From contig NZ_JACCBF010000001.1 of assembly GCF_013409625.1 (NCBI RefSeq), forward strand, positions 248,001 to 312,000: DNA of 64,000 nucleotides. The letters are read 5' to 3'. The position numbers and the translations under genes were made by a program. Positions 35,320 through 43,719 of this stretch are shown one piece after another. The DNA comes from Nocardioides kongjuensis. Its GTDB lineage: Bacteria > Actinomycetota > Actinomycetes > Propionibacteriales > Nocardioidaceae. The number at the start of each line of letters is the position of its first letter. The stretch's first letter is position 1. The notes under the pieces were generated by a model. The model was not told the DNA's origin. It made no database searches and saw only the letters and a list, made by a program, of their open reading frames with translations.

Positions 35320-35685
35320 CTGAGCACACTCATCGTCGACGGCGCCAACGTCGTCGGGGCGCGCCCGGACGGCTGGTGGAAGGACCGGGCGGGCGCGGCA
35401 GCTCGGCTGCACGAGCAGCTCCTCGTGGCCGACATCGAGTACGACGTCGTCGTGCTCGTGCTCGAGGGTCAGGCCAAGGGCGGGGTCCGGGCGGGGCGCG
35501 ACGCGCACGTGCGCACGGTGCACGCCCCGAAGGACGGCGACGCGACGATCCTCGCCGAGGCGCGCAGGGCCGCCGAGAAGGGTGGTCGGGTCGTGGTGGT
35601 GACCGCCGACCGGGCCCTGGACGCCCGGGTGCACGGCGTGGGTGCCACGACGCTCTCCCCGACCTGGTTGCTGTCCCACCTCTGA
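35320..35685 (+). CDS. NYN-domain (YacP/PIN-like) nuclease-type protein
   Basis: A 121-residue protein with the NYN fold: LIVDGANVVGARPDGWW near the start (first Asp of the active site), VLVLEGQAKGG in the middle and VVVTADRALDARVHGVGA (later acidic residues). These RNases are related to the PIN domain and to YacP/Rae1. An in-frame TGA at 35311 leaves only CTG 35320 as a start that keeps the DGANVV motif; GTG 35425 would remove it. The sequence GTGAGCTGAGC looks like a 5-bp duplication (TGAGC) that broke an original GTG start. GGTGAGG lies upstream. Product is likely real, start uncertain. Confidence 0.75.
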   Translation: MSTLIVDGANVVGARPDGWWKDRAGAAARLHEQLLVADIEYDVVVLVLEGQAKGGVRAGRDAHVRTVHAPKDGDATILAEARRAAEKGGRVVVVTADRALDARVHGVGATTLSPTWLLSHL

Positions 35686-35735
35686 CCCCCTTCGGGGGCA
35701 CCGCTCGCCCGGCCGGCGTTGGTAGCGTCGCCTGC

Positions 35736-36818
35736 GTGAGTGCGTTGCGTTTCTCCGGTCCGGTCCTGCCCGACGGCGAGGCACGGGAGGTCTACGTCGT
35801 CGACGGCCGGATCACCTACGAGCGCCCGGCCGGGCTGGAGGGCGCCGAGACCGCCGCCGAGGGGTGGATCGTCCCCGGCCTGGTCGACGCCCACAACCAC
35901 CTCGGCCTCGAGGACGGGGGAGCGGTCGACGACGCCGAGATCGAGCGGACCGCGATCGCGGACCGTGACAACGGCGTGCTGCTCACCCGCGACTGCGGCT
36001 CCCCGGCCGACACCCGCTGGGTCCACGAGCGCGAGGACCTGCCCCGGCTGATCCGCTGCGGGCGCCACGTCGCCCGCACCCGCCGCTACCTGCGCAACTA
36101 CGGCGTCGAGGTCGAGCCCGACGGCCTGGTCGACACCGTCGCCGAGCAGGCGCTCGACGGCGACGGCTGGGTGAAGCTGGTCGGCGACTGGATCTCCCGC
36201 GAGGAGGGCGACCTGACGCCGTCCTTCCCGGCCGACGCCGTCACCGCCGCGATCGAGGTCGCGCACGCGCAGGGTGCCAAGGTCACCGCGCACTGCTTCG
36301 GCGAGGACGCGATCGGCCCGCTCCTCGACGCCGGCATCGACTGCATCGAGCACGGCACCGGCCTCACCGCAGCCCACCTCGAGCAGATGGTCGCGCGCGG
36401 CGTCGCGCTGGTCCCGACCGTGCTGCAGACCGCCAAGTTCCCCGAGTTCATCTCGGCGGCGCGTGACAAGTTCCCGACCTACAGCGCCACCATGGAGACG
36501 CTGCTCGCCCGCCGTCGGGCCGTCCTGATGGACGCGTACGACGCCGGCGTGGCCCTCTACGTCGGCAGCGACGGCGGCGGCTCTGCCCGCCACGGCGTGC
36601 TGCACGAGGAGATCCTCGCGATGGCGGCGATGGGCCTGCCCAACGCCTACGTCCTCGGCGCCGCCTCGTGGCGCGCGCGAGCCTGGCTGGGGTGGAACCC
36701 CGGTCTCGACGAGGGCGACCCGGCCGACTTCGTGGTCTACCCCCGCAACCCGGTCGAGGACCTGTCGGTGCTCGCCGAGCCGTCCCGCGTCGTGCTGCGC
36801 GGGAAGGTCGTCGCCTGA
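35736..36818 (+). CDS. Amidohydrolase, imidazolonepropionase/prolidase-like
   Basis: A 360-residue metal-dependent hydrolase from GTG 35736. IVPGLVDAHNHLGL holds the HxH metal motif. KLVGDWIS supplies the bridging Lys position, KVTAHCFGEDAI and CIEHGTGL the two later His residues, and VGSDGGGSA the catalytic Asp. The C-terminal part returns to a beta domain (DEGDPADFVVYPRNPVEDL). The family includes imidazolonepropionase- and Xaa-Pro-dipeptidase-like amidohydrolases. The substrate is not clear. It lies 50 bp after the NYN gene and 98 bp before the protease operon. Confidence 0.85.
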   Translation: MSALRFSGPVLPDGEAREVYVVDGRITYERPAGLEGAETAAEGWIVPGLVDAHNHLGLEDGGAVDDAEIERTAIADRDNGVLLTRDCGSPADTRWVHEREDLPRLIRCGRHVARTRRYLRNYGVEVEPDGLVDTVAEQALDGDGWVKLVGDWISREEGDLTPSFPADAVTAAIEVAHAQGAKVTAHCFGEDAIGPLLDAGIDCIEHGTGLTAAHLEQMVARGVALVPTVLQTAKFPEFISAARDKFPTYSATMETLLARRRAVLMDAYDAGVALYVGSDGGGSARHGVLHEEILAMAAMGLPNAYVLGAASWRARAWLGWNPGLDEGDPADFVVYPRNPVEDLSVLAEPSRVVLRGKVVA

Positions 36819-36877
36819 CCCGCACGACTCGGCGATCGGGCGTATCAGGCGCGCCACCCGCCGGCTCCTAGGAGGGA

Positions 36878-36893
36878 GCGACCACCCGGTCGC
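36878..36893 (+). other. Short hairpin before the protease operon
   Basis: GCGACC and GGTCGC form a 6-bp stem with a 4-nt loop, flanked by GGAGGG and CCCCCTC that could extend it imperfectly. It lies between the amidohydrolase stop and the protease ribosome-binding site (CAAGGAG) and could be a terminator or a leader structure. Confidence 0.35.
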
Positions 36894-36916
36894 GCCCCCT
36901 CTCCAAGGAGCCCACC

Positions 36917-38797
36917 ATGCACCGCTACCCCGAGCACCTCACGCACCCCTCCGGTGTGGAGCTCACCCCCAAGCCCGACCGCGTGCTGCTCTCGCCCCGG
37001 TCCGGCGGTCCCGCCGCCGCGGGCCAGGCCGACGTCCTCGACTCCCTCGGCCTGGTCCGCGAGGGCGCCGACAGCCACGGCGGTCCGGCCGCCGCCGACG
37101 ACGGCGAGCGCAAGCAGCCCGCCAACGAGGGGCCGGACTTCCTGTTCGCCCGCACCGCCGACGGCGCCGAGGTCGACGGCGACGCGATCGCCGCGGCCAC
37201 CGCGAGCGGCAGCGTCGCCTGGTCGTCGCCCGTCTTCACGGCCGACTTCGGGGCCGGGCCCGAGGAGCTCGCCCCGGCCGCGGACGCCGTGGTGCTGCTG
37301 CACGCCGACGTCGCCGACCCGGAGGACCTGGCCAAGGTCACCGCGCTCGGACTCCAGCGCGACGAGGTCCGCTCGGCCCTGCTCGGCGACCACGACTACT
37401 TCACCGTGACCGACCCGGCGGCCAGCCCGGCGTACGACCTCGCCGAACGGATCGGCGAGGCGCTGGGGCGTCCGGTCGAGGTGCGCCTGGAGTGGGTGCC
37501 CGCGCGGGTGCCGGTCGCCTACACGCCCAACGACCCGATGTACGTCGACCAGTGGAACCTGCGCCAGATCCACGCCGGCGGTCCCGGCACGACCGGCTGG
37601 AACCTCACGACGGGCTCGTCCGCGGTGACCGTGGCGATCCTGGACGAGGGCGTCGAGCTCGGTCACCCCGACCTCGTCGGCGGCTTCCTGCACAACGGCA
37701 TCAACCTCGGCACCATGTCCGGGACCGGCGCCCCGACCGGCAACCACGGCACGGCCTGCGCCGGGATCGTCGGCGCCCGCATCGGCAACGGCGTCGGGGT
37801 CTCCGGGCTCGCCGGCGGCTGCCGGCTGCTGCCGATCGCGTTCTCGCGGTGGACCGACACCGAGGTCGCGGCCGGCCTGCGCTACGCCCGGATGCAGGGC
37901 GCCCAGGTCGTGTCGATGAGCTTCGGCTGGAACGCGTGGAGCCACGCGGTGATCGATCCGGCGATCCAGGAGGCGTTCAACGCCAACATGGTGATGTGCG
38001 TCGCCACGCACAACCAGAACCTGGCCAACGGCATCACCTACCCGGCGACCAACCCGCTCGTGATCGCGGTCGGTGCCAGCGACCAGGTCGACAACCGCAA
38101 GTCGCCGACCAGCCCGGACGGCGAGCAGTGGGGCGCCAACTACGGCCCGCAGATCTCGGTGGTCGCGCCCGGCGTCCGGATCCCGACCACCGACCGGCTC
38201 GGTGCCAACGGCTACACCGGCACCGACTACACCGGCACCTTCAACGGCACCTCCGCCGCGACGCCGCACGTGGCCGCGCTCGCCGCACTGATCCGCTCGC
38301 GGAACTCCTCGCTCAGCAATGTGCGGGTCCGCCAGATCATCGAGACCACCGCGGACAAGACCGGCACCGTGGCGTACGCCAACGTGTCCGGCCACCCGAA
38401 CGGCACCTGGAACGAGCAGATGGGCTACGGCCGGATCAACGTGTACGCCGCCCTGGTGGCTGCCAGCCGGATCGTCAAGCGGTTCCACTTCGAGGACGAC
38501 CTGATGAAGCACCTGCGCGACGACGTGTTCGAGAAGCGGTTCAAGGAGATCCGAGAGATCGACATCTACAAGCGCGCCGGCCGCGAGATCGACCACCTCG
38601 ACCCGGGCGACCTGGTCATCAACCCGGTGATCGACGAGCGGGAGGGACTGGAGGAGGTCATCCAGCGCCTCGACCGGATCGAGCGGGTCGTCGGCAGCCT
38701 CGGCGCGCCGTTCGTCGGGGCCGAGGACCGGCCCGACGTGTCCGGCGAGGTGGTCGAGGCCGCCCTCAACGGCGCCCACGCCGAAGGGGCGTCGTGA
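36917..38797 (+). CDS. Subtilisin-like (S8) serine protease, apparently cytoplasmic
   Basis: A 626-residue protein with no signal peptide. Residues 1-200 form a propeptide-like domain (FLFARTADGAEVDGDA ... YFTVTDPAASPAYDLAERI). The S8 domain (about 205-525) has the full triad: Asp in TVAILDEGVELGHPDL (about 241), His in GNHGTACAGIV (about 276) and Ser in NGTSAATPHVAALAAL (about 446). The C-terminal 100 residues are helical, with HLDPGDLVINPVIDERE. AAGGAG precedes the ATG. The next gene starts inside its stop codon (GTGA). The lack of export signals and the coupling to an ATP-grasp enzyme suggest an intracellular maturation or modification role, not nutrition. Confidence 0.9.
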   Translation: MHRYPEHLTHPSGVELTPKPDRVLLSPRSGGPAAAGQADVLDSLGLVREGADSHGGPAAADDGERKQPANEGPDFLFARTADGAEVDGDAIAAATASGSVAWSSPVFTADFGAGPEELAPAADAVVLLHADVADPEDLAKVTALGLQRDEVRSALLGDHDYFTVTDPAASPAYDLAERIGEALGRPVEVRLEWVPARVPVAYTPNDPMYVDQWNLRQIHAGGPGTTGWNLTTGSSAVTVAILDEGVELGHPDLVGGFLHNGINLGTMSGTGAPTGNHGTACAGIVGARIGNGVGVSGLAGGCRLLPIAFSRWTDTEVAAGLRYARMQGAQVVSMSFGWNAWSHAVIDPAIQEAFNANMVMCVATHNQNLANGITYPATNPLVIAVGASDQVDNRKSPTSPDGEQWGANYGPQISVVAPGVRIPTTDRLGANGYTGTDYTGTFNGTSAATPHVAALAALIRSRNSSLSNVRVRQIIETTADKTGTVAYANVSGHPNGTWNEQMGYGRINVYAALVAASRIVKRFHFEDDLMKHLRDDVFEKRFKEIREIDIYKRAGREIDHLDPGDLVINPVIDEREGLEEVIQRLDRIERVVGSLGAPFVGAEDRPDVSGEVVEAALNGAHAEGAS

Positions 38798-39495
38798 TCC
38801 TGGTCCTCGCCTCCGAGCGGGACCCCGGGGCCGCGGCCCTGGTCGCGGGGTGGGCGGGCGCACGCCTGCTCACCCCGGCGGACCTGTCGCTGCCCGGCTG
38901 GGAGCTCGCGGCGGGCCCGTCCTCCGGGACGGGCCCGTCCGTGGGCCGGGGGATCGCGGACGGCGAGCCGTTCACCGACGACGGGGTGCGCTGCGTGGTC
39001 TCGCTGCTCGCCGGGGTCGAGGCCGGGGACCTGGCCTGGATCGCCGAGGAGCACCGCACGTACGTCGCCGGCGAGATGACCGCGTTCCTCGGGCACTGGC
39101 TCGAGACGATCGGCGAGCGCTGCCTGGTCGCGCCCTCCCACGCCAGCCTCGCCGGCCCCTGCCTGCCGACCTCCGTGTGGGCGGCGTCCGCCGGCCTGGC
39201 GATGACCGACGACGAGGAGCCGGTCACCCCGGTCGTCGTCACCGTGGTCGGCGGCGAGGTGTTCCGGGTCGCGGGCGAAGGGCCCGCCCCGAGCGCCGAG
39301 CTGCGGCGCCGCCTGGTCCGGATGGCCATCACGCGGGCCGCACCGCTGCTCACGGTGGTCGTCGACCTCGGTGGCGGTCGCGCCCTCCCGCGGCTGCACG
39401 CCGTGCTGCCGGCACCGCTGGCCCGGACCGCGCCGGTCCGCGCGGCGATCCGCACCCAGGTCCGCCGCGTGGTCGGCACGGAGGTGGCGTCGTGA
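38794..39495 (+). CDS. Unknown 233-residue protein, possibly pre-ATP-grasp-like
   Basis: A soluble protein from GTG 38794, overlapping the protease stop by 4 nt and the next gene by 4 nt. The layout resembles the N-terminal domain of peptide-ligating ATP-grasp enzymes without the ATP domain: ILVLASERDPGAAALV at the start, LLTPADLSLPGW, a segment EEHRTYVAGEMTAFLGHWLETI, then CLVAPSHASLAGP. The C-terminal half (VVVTVVGGEVFRVAGEG, then VVVDLGGGRALPRLHAVLPAP) may be a degenerate ATP-grasp remnant. No catalytic residues can be assigned. Its fixed place between protease and ligase suggests a substrate-binding or recognition subunit. This is inference. Confidence 0.7.
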   Translation: MILVLASERDPGAAALVAGWAGARLLTPADLSLPGWELAAGPSSGTGPSVGRGIADGEPFTDDGVRCVVSLLAGVEAGDLAWIAEEHRTYVAGEMTAFLGHWLETIGERCLVAPSHASLAGPCLPTSVWAASAGLAMTDDEEPVTPVVVTVVGGEVFRVAGEGPAPSAELRRRLVRMAITRAAPLLTVVVDLGGGRALPRLHAVLPAPLARTAPVRAAIRTQVRRVVGTEVAS

Positions 39496-40373
39496 TCGTG
39501 CTGCACGGGCTGCGGACCGACACCCCGCTGGACGACGTACGCCGGGCGCTCGCGGAGCGCGGGACGCCGTACCTGTTCGTGGACCAGGCCGCCTGCGCCG
39601 ACGCCGTGGTCGAGCGCACCGAGGACGGGCTGGTCCTGGTCGTCGGTGGTCGCGAGGTCGCGGTCGAGGACGTGCGGGGGATCTACCTGCGGCCCTACGA
39701 CCTCGGCGACGCCGTCGACACGGCCGAGCGCGCCCGGCTGCTGCGGCTCGCGACGGACCTGCGCGAGTGGGCGGAGGCCGCGCCGGAGTCGGTACGGGTC
39801 GTCAACCGGCCCTCCGCCGGGCTGAGCAACCACTCCAAGCCGCGCCAGTGCCGGGCGATCGCGGCAGCAGGGTTCGCCGTCCCGGAGACCCTGCTGACCA
39901 CCGACCCGGACGCGGCCGCCGCCTTCGTCGCCCGGCACGGGCGGGCGATCGTGAAGTCGATCAGCGGCACCCGCTCCGTCGTGCGCATCCTCGGTCCGGG
40001 CGACGACTTCACCGCGGTGCGCTGGTGCCCGACCCAGCTGCAGCGGTTCGTGCCCGGTGCGGAGCACCGCGTGCACGCCGTGGGGGAGCGACTGTTCGCG
40101 AACCGGATCCGCACCGACGCGGTCGACTACCGCTACGGCGGCTTCAGTCTCGAGCCCGCCGACCTGCCGGACGTCGTCGCCGCGCGCTGCCGGGCGCTCA
40201 CCGCCGCGCTCGGGCTCGAGCTCGCGGGCATCGACCTGCGCTTCGGCGAGGACGGACGCTGGTACTGCTGGGAGGTGAACACCTCGCCGGCCTACACCTG
40301 CTTCGACACCGGCGACCGGGCGATCGCCGCCGCCCTCGCCGAGCACCTTACGCAGGTCGCGGTCCGGGGGTGA
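39492..40373 (+). CDS. RimK-type ATP-grasp ligase
   Basis: A 293-residue ATP-grasp enzyme from GTG 39492, coupled to the preceding gene by GTGA. The N-terminal pre-grasp domain (1-110) has VRGIYLRPYDLGD. The ATP site has the Lys of AIVKSISGTRSVVRIL (about 153) and the hinge/Arg region RFVPGAEHRVHAVGERLF. The Mg-binding Asp/Glu/Asn set is in GIDLRF ... WYCWEVNTSPAY (about 250-266). All key residues are present, so it should form amide or ester bonds on a carboxylate. RimK relatives modify proteins (glutamate tails), build cofactors, or make cross-linked peptides. The substrate may come through the adjacent protease. Confidence 0.85.
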   Translation: MIVLHGLRTDTPLDDVRRALAERGTPYLFVDQAACADAVVERTEDGLVLVVGGREVAVEDVRGIYLRPYDLGDAVDTAERARLLRLATDLREWAEAAPESVRVVNRPSAGLSNHSKPRQCRAIAAAGFAVPETLLTTDPDAAAAFVARHGRAIVKSISGTRSVVRILGPGDDFTAVRWCPTQLQRFVPGAEHRVHAVGERLFANRIRTDAVDYRYGGFSLEPADLPDVVAARCRALTAALGLELAGIDLRFGEDGRWYCWEVNTSPAYTCFDTGDRAIAAALAEHLTQVAVRG

Positions 40374-40544
40374 GGGTGGATTCGTCCGGCAGGTCGGGCG
40401 TCTGGCAGACTGTCCGACTGAGTTCTGCGACTTCCGGTCCCTCTCAACCGGTGGTGGCAGAACCCGTCCGAGTCCGGGCGCCGGTGTCCCCACCTGGTCG
40501 TCCCTGGCTCACCCACCACCAGTTCTCAAGGAGACACCACAAAC

Positions 40545-41066
40545 GTGGCCGTCAAGATTCGTCTGAAGCGCCTGGGCAAGGTCCGGGTCCCGCAGTACCG
40601 CATCGTCATCGTCGACTCGCGCAAGAAGCGCGACGGCGCGGTGATCGAGGAGATCGGCAAGTACCACCCCAAGGAGGACCCGTCGTACATCGACGTCGTC
40701 TCCGAGCGGGCGCAGTACTGGCTGGGCGTCGGCGCGCAGCCGTCGGAGGCCGTCGAGGCCATCCTCAAGGTCACCGGCGACTGGCAGAAGTTCAAGGGCA
40801 TCGACGGCGCCGAGGGCACCCTCAAGGTCAAGGAGCCCAAGCGCGACAAGCTCGAGATCTTCAACGAGGCCCTCAAGGAGGCCGCCAGCGAGCCCAAGGC
40901 TTCGGCGACCACCGCGAAGAAGAAGGCCGAGAAGAAGGCTGACAAGGTCGAGGCCGCCGACGCCAAGGCCGAGGTCGAGGAGATGGTCGAGAACCTCGCC
41001 GCCGAGGAGCAGGCCGCCGACGTGGCTGCCCTCGCCGACGCCCCGGCCGAGACCCCCGAGGCCTGA
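40545..41066 (+). CDS. rpsP: 30S ribosomal protein S16
   Basis: A 173-residue protein. The first 85 residues are the S16 fold ([37 protein letters not shown]). A long charged Ala/Lys/Glu tail of about 80 residues follows, typical of actinobacterial S16. AAGGAG lies upstream of the GTG. The 171-bp leader (40374-40544) holds the promoter; I see no clear attenuator in it. First gene of rpsP-khpA. Confidence 0.96.
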   Translation: MAVKIRLKRLGKVRVPQYRIVIVDSRKKRDGAVIEEIGKYHPKEDPSYIDVVSERAQYWLGVGAQPSEAVEAILKVTGDWQKFKGIDGAEGTLKVKEPKRDKLEIFNEALKEAASEPKASATTAKKKAEKKADKVEAADAKAEVEEMVENLAAEEQAADVAALADAPAETPEA

Positions 41067-41070
41067 GCCG

Positions 41071-41310
41071 ATGCTGGCTGACGCGCTGGAGCACCTCGTC
41101 CGCGGAGTGGTCGACCACCCCGACGACGTGGTCGTGCGCGACAAGCAGCTGCGCCGCGGCGCCGTGCTCGAGGTCCGGGTCCACCCCGACGACCTCGGCA
41201 AGGTGATCGGTCGCAGCGGTCGCACCGCGACCGCGTTCCGCACCGTGATCTCCGCGATCGCCGGCAACAGCAGCACCCGGATCGACTTCGTCGACACCGA
41301 CCGCCGCTGA
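41071..41310 (+). CDS. khpA: KH-domain RNA-binding protein KhpA
   Basis: A 79-residue type II KH protein. The RNA-binding GxxG loop is in GKVIGRSGRTATAFRTVI (about 48-65), after LEVRVHPDDLGK. It binds RNA with its partner KhpB/Jag and affects division and sRNA/mRNA fate in Gram-positive bacteria. It begins 4 bp after rpsP. The position between rpsP and rimM is conserved. Confidence 0.94.
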   Translation: MLADALEHLVRGVVDHPDDVVVRDKQLRRGAVLEVRVHPDDLGKVIGRSGRTATAFRTVISAIAGNSSTRIDFVDTDRR

Positions 41311-41322
41311 CGCCTCGTCGAC

Positions 41323-41354
41323 GAGCAGCCCCGCACCGATGTGCGGGGCTGCTC
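41323..41354 (+). terminator. Terminator between khpA and rimM
   Basis: A perfect 14-bp stem (GAGCAGCCCCGCAC at 41323-41336 and its complement at 41341-41354) with CGAT loop, followed by GCATTT. It splits the ribosomal cluster in two and sits only 23 bp before the rimM start, so rimM needs its own promoter or reads through. Confidence 0.8.
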
Positions 41355-41377
41355 GCATTTCCGGGACAATGGGGCAC

Positions 41378-41962
41378 GTGGAGAGCATCGAGGTCGTCGT
41401 CGGCCGCATCGGCAAGCCGCACGGCATCCGGGGTGAGGTGACCGTCGACGTCCGCACCGACGAACCGGACCGGCGCTACGCCGACGGCGCGGTGCTCCAG
41501 GTCGAGGCCCCACGAGGCTCGGCGTTCGCGGCCCGCACCCTCACCGTCAGCCGCACCCGCTGGCACCAGGGCGTGCTGCTGGCCAGCTTCGCCGAGCTGC
41601 CCGACCGCAACGCCGCCGAGGCCGCGCGGGGCGTGGTGCTGCGCGCCGTCGTACCCGCCGACGAGAGCCCGGACGACCCCGACGAGTTCTACGACCACCA
41701 GCTGGTCGGCCTCGCCGCCCACGACCTCGACGGCACGCACCTCGGCGAGGTGGTCGGCCTGACCCACGGCGCCCAGGACCTGCTGCGGATCCGGACGCTG
41801 GACCGCCGCGAGGCGCTGGTGCCGTTCGTGACCGCCCTGGTGCCCGAGGTCGACGTCGCCGGTGGCCGCGTGGTCATCGCGGACCGACCCGGCCTGGTCA
41901 CCCCGTTCCCCGACGACGAGGGCGGCACCGACGAGGCCGACGCCGACGAGGCCGACGCGTGA
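41378..41962 (+). CDS. rimM: 16S rRNA processing/ribosome maturation factor RimM
   Basis: A 194-residue protein that helps assemble the 30S head by binding S19. The N-terminal beta-barrel has [18 protein letters not shown]. The PRC-barrel (about 95-170) has [18 protein letters not shown] and [13 protein letters not shown]. An acidic Asp/Glu/Ala tail follows. GTG 41378 fits the family start; ATG 41369 is possible. It overlaps trmD by 4 nt (GTGA). Confidence 0.94.
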   Translation: MESIEVVVGRIGKPHGIRGEVTVDVRTDEPDRRYADGAVLQVEAPRGSAFAARTLTVSRTRWHQGVLLASFAELPDRNAAEAARGVVLRAVVPADESPDDPDEFYDHQLVGLAAHDLDGTHLGEVVGLTHGAQDLLRIRTLDRREALVPFVTALVPEVDVAGGRVVIADRPGLVTPFPDDEGGTDEADADEADA

Positions 41963-43110
41963 GGCTCGACTACCTCACCATCTTCCCGGACTTCTTCGCG
42001 CCCCTGGAGCTCTCGCTGCCGGGCAAGGCGGCAGCGAGCGGGCTGCTCGACTTCGCGGTCCACGACCTGCGGGACTGGACCCACGACCGGCACCGCAAGG
42101 TCGACGACACCCCGTACGGCGGCGGCGCCGGCATGGTGATGAAGCCCGAGCCCTGGGGCGAGGCCTTCGACCAGCTGCTCGCCCCGGGCGCGACCGTCAT
42201 CTTCACGACGCCCTCGGGCGAGCCGTTCGACCAGCGCCTGGCCGAGGAGCTCGCGACGCGCGAGCGCCTGGTCTTCGCGTGCGGGCGCTACGAGGGCATC
42301 GACCAGCGGGTCATCGACCACGCCCGCGAGATCGCCGAGGTCCGCGAGATCAGCCTGGGCGACTACGTCCTCAACGGCGGCGAGGTCGCGGCGCTGGCGA
42401 TCACCGAGGCCGTCGTCCGGCTGCTGCCGGGCTTCATGGGCAACGCCGAGTCGCTGGTCGAGGAGTCGCACGCGCAGGGCGGGCTTCTGGAGTACCCCGT
42501 CTACACCAAGCCGCCGCTGTGGCGCGGCCACGAGGTCCCCGCCGTGCTGCGCTCCGGCGACCACGGCAAGGTCGCCGCCTGGCGCCACGAGCAGGCCGTA
42601 CGACGCACGGCCGAGCGCCGTCCGGACCTGCTGGCGCCGTCCGTGCTCGACGACGGCACGCCGATCGTGCGTGCCACGCCCGGCGACGCGGGCGAGATCC
42701 TGACGCTCCAGCGTGCCTGCTGGGTGCAGGAGGCGCAGGCCAACGACACCCTCGACATCCCCGCCCTGCAGGAGTCGTTCGACGACGTCCGCGGGTGGCT
42801 GGGGGAGTGGGACACCTGGGTCGTGCGGCGCGCCGGACGACTCGTCGGCGCCGTGCGTGGCCGGCTCGAGGGCGAGCACACCTGGGACATCGGCCGGATC
42901 ATGGTCGCGCCGGACCTGCAGGGCAGCGGCCTGGGCCGGGTGCTGCTCGAGCACATCCAGGCCGTGGCGCCGGCCGGCGTGACGTCGTACGTCCTGTTCA
43001 CGGGGGCCGCGAGCGCCCGCAACCAGCGCCTGTACAAGAAGGCCGGCTTCCGGCTGCGCACCGACCTGCCCGCTCCGCCGCACGCGGTGGTCCTCTCCAA
43101 GCGCCGCTGA
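41959..43110 (+). CDS. trmD: tRNA (guanine37-N1)-methyltransferase fused to a GNAT acetyltransferase
   Basis: A 383-residue fusion. Residues 1-230 are Trm[28 protein letters not shown], the trefoil-knot S-adenosylmethionine loops [13 protein letters not shown] and [17 protein letters not shown], and the C-terminal helical domain. Residues about 235-383 are a GNAT domain: [19 protein letters not shown], the acetyl-CoA loop [15 protein letters not shown] and [12 protein letters not shown]. There is no stop or internal start between the halves. TrmD makes m1G37, which prevents frameshifting. The acetyltransferase target is unknown. The GTG start overlaps the rimM stop. Confidence 0.95.
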   Translation: MRLDYLTIFPDFFAPLELSLPGKAAASGLLDFAVHDLRDWTHDRHRKVDDTPYGGGAGMVMKPEPWGEAFDQLLAPGATVIFTTPSGEPFDQRLAEELATRERLVFACGRYEGIDQRVIDHAREIAEVREISLGDYVLNGGEVAALAITEAVVRLLPGFMGNAESLVEESHAQGGLLEYPVYTKPPLWRGHEVPAVLRSGDHGKVAAWRHEQAVRRTAERRPDLLAPSVLDDGTPIVRATPGDAGEILTLQRACWVQEAQANDTLDIPALQESFDDVRGWLGEWDTWVVRRAGRLVGAVRGRLEGEHTWDIGRIMVAPDLQGSGLGRVLLEHIQAVAPAGVTSYVLFTGAASARNQRLYKKAGFRLRTDLPAPPHAVVLSKRR

Positions 43111-43265
43111 CCTGCGCCGGCTTTTGGGGAGGCGGTCCCGGCTGTGCGAGGATTGCTGGTCGGTGTCACGGACGCTTCTGCCACAGGGGAATCGCCGATC
43201 GTGACGCTCGATCCGCATCCATCACCACCACCGCGGCTGACCTGTGTGCATTCGCGAGGAGAATC

Positions 43266-43628
43266 ATGAGCAACCCCACCCCCGCCGTGGTCACCGACCT
43301 CGGCAACGCCGCCAAGCGTTCCGACGTCCCGGCCTTCCGCGCCGGTGACACCGTCAAGGTCCACGTCAAGGTCATCGAGGGCAGCCGCTCGCGTGTCCAG
43401 GTGTTCCAGGGCGTCGTGATCCGCATGCACGGCTCCGGCATCGGCCGTACCTTCACCGTCCGCAAGGTCTCCTTCGGCGTCGGTGTCGAGCGGACCTTCC
43501 CGCTCCACTCGCCGATCTTCGAGTCCATCGAGGTCGTCACCCGCGGTGACGTGCGTCGCGCGAAGCTCTACTACCTGCGCAACCTCACCGGCAAGAAGGC
43601 CAAGATCAAGGAGCGCCGCGAGGTCTGA
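43266..43628 (+). CDS. rplS: 50S ribosomal protein L19
   Basis: A 120-residue protein with the L19 pattern: [56 protein letters not shown] and the basic end [21 protein letters not shown] lies 5 bp before the ATG. A 155-bp leader (43111-43265) separates it from trmD and probably holds its own promoter. A strong terminator follows. Confidence 0.97.
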   Translation: MSNPTPAVVTDLGNAAKRSDVPAFRAGDTVKVHVKVIEGSRSRVQVFQGVVIRMHGSGIGRTFTVRKVSFGVGVERTFPLHSPIFESIEVVTRGDVRRAKLYYLRNLTGKKAKIKERREV

Positions 43629-43647
43629 CCTCTGCGAGCAGCGCTAC

Positions 43648-43683
43648 CACGAAGGCCCGACCGGGAACGGTCGGGCCTTCGTG
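43648..43683 (+). terminator. rplS terminator
   Basis: A perfect 16-bp stem (CACGAAGGCCCGACCG at 43648-43663 and its complement at 43668-43683) with a GGAA tetraloop, 19 bp after the stop codon. Confidence 0.9.
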
Positions 43684-43719
43684 CTTCCACCGTGGGCCCT
43701 GCTCCTAGACTCGTGTCTC

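Noticed and set aside
42660..43110. The GNAT part of trmD as a separate gene
   Set aside because: There is no stop codon or ribosome-binding site between the halves, and the frame is continuous from GTG 41959.
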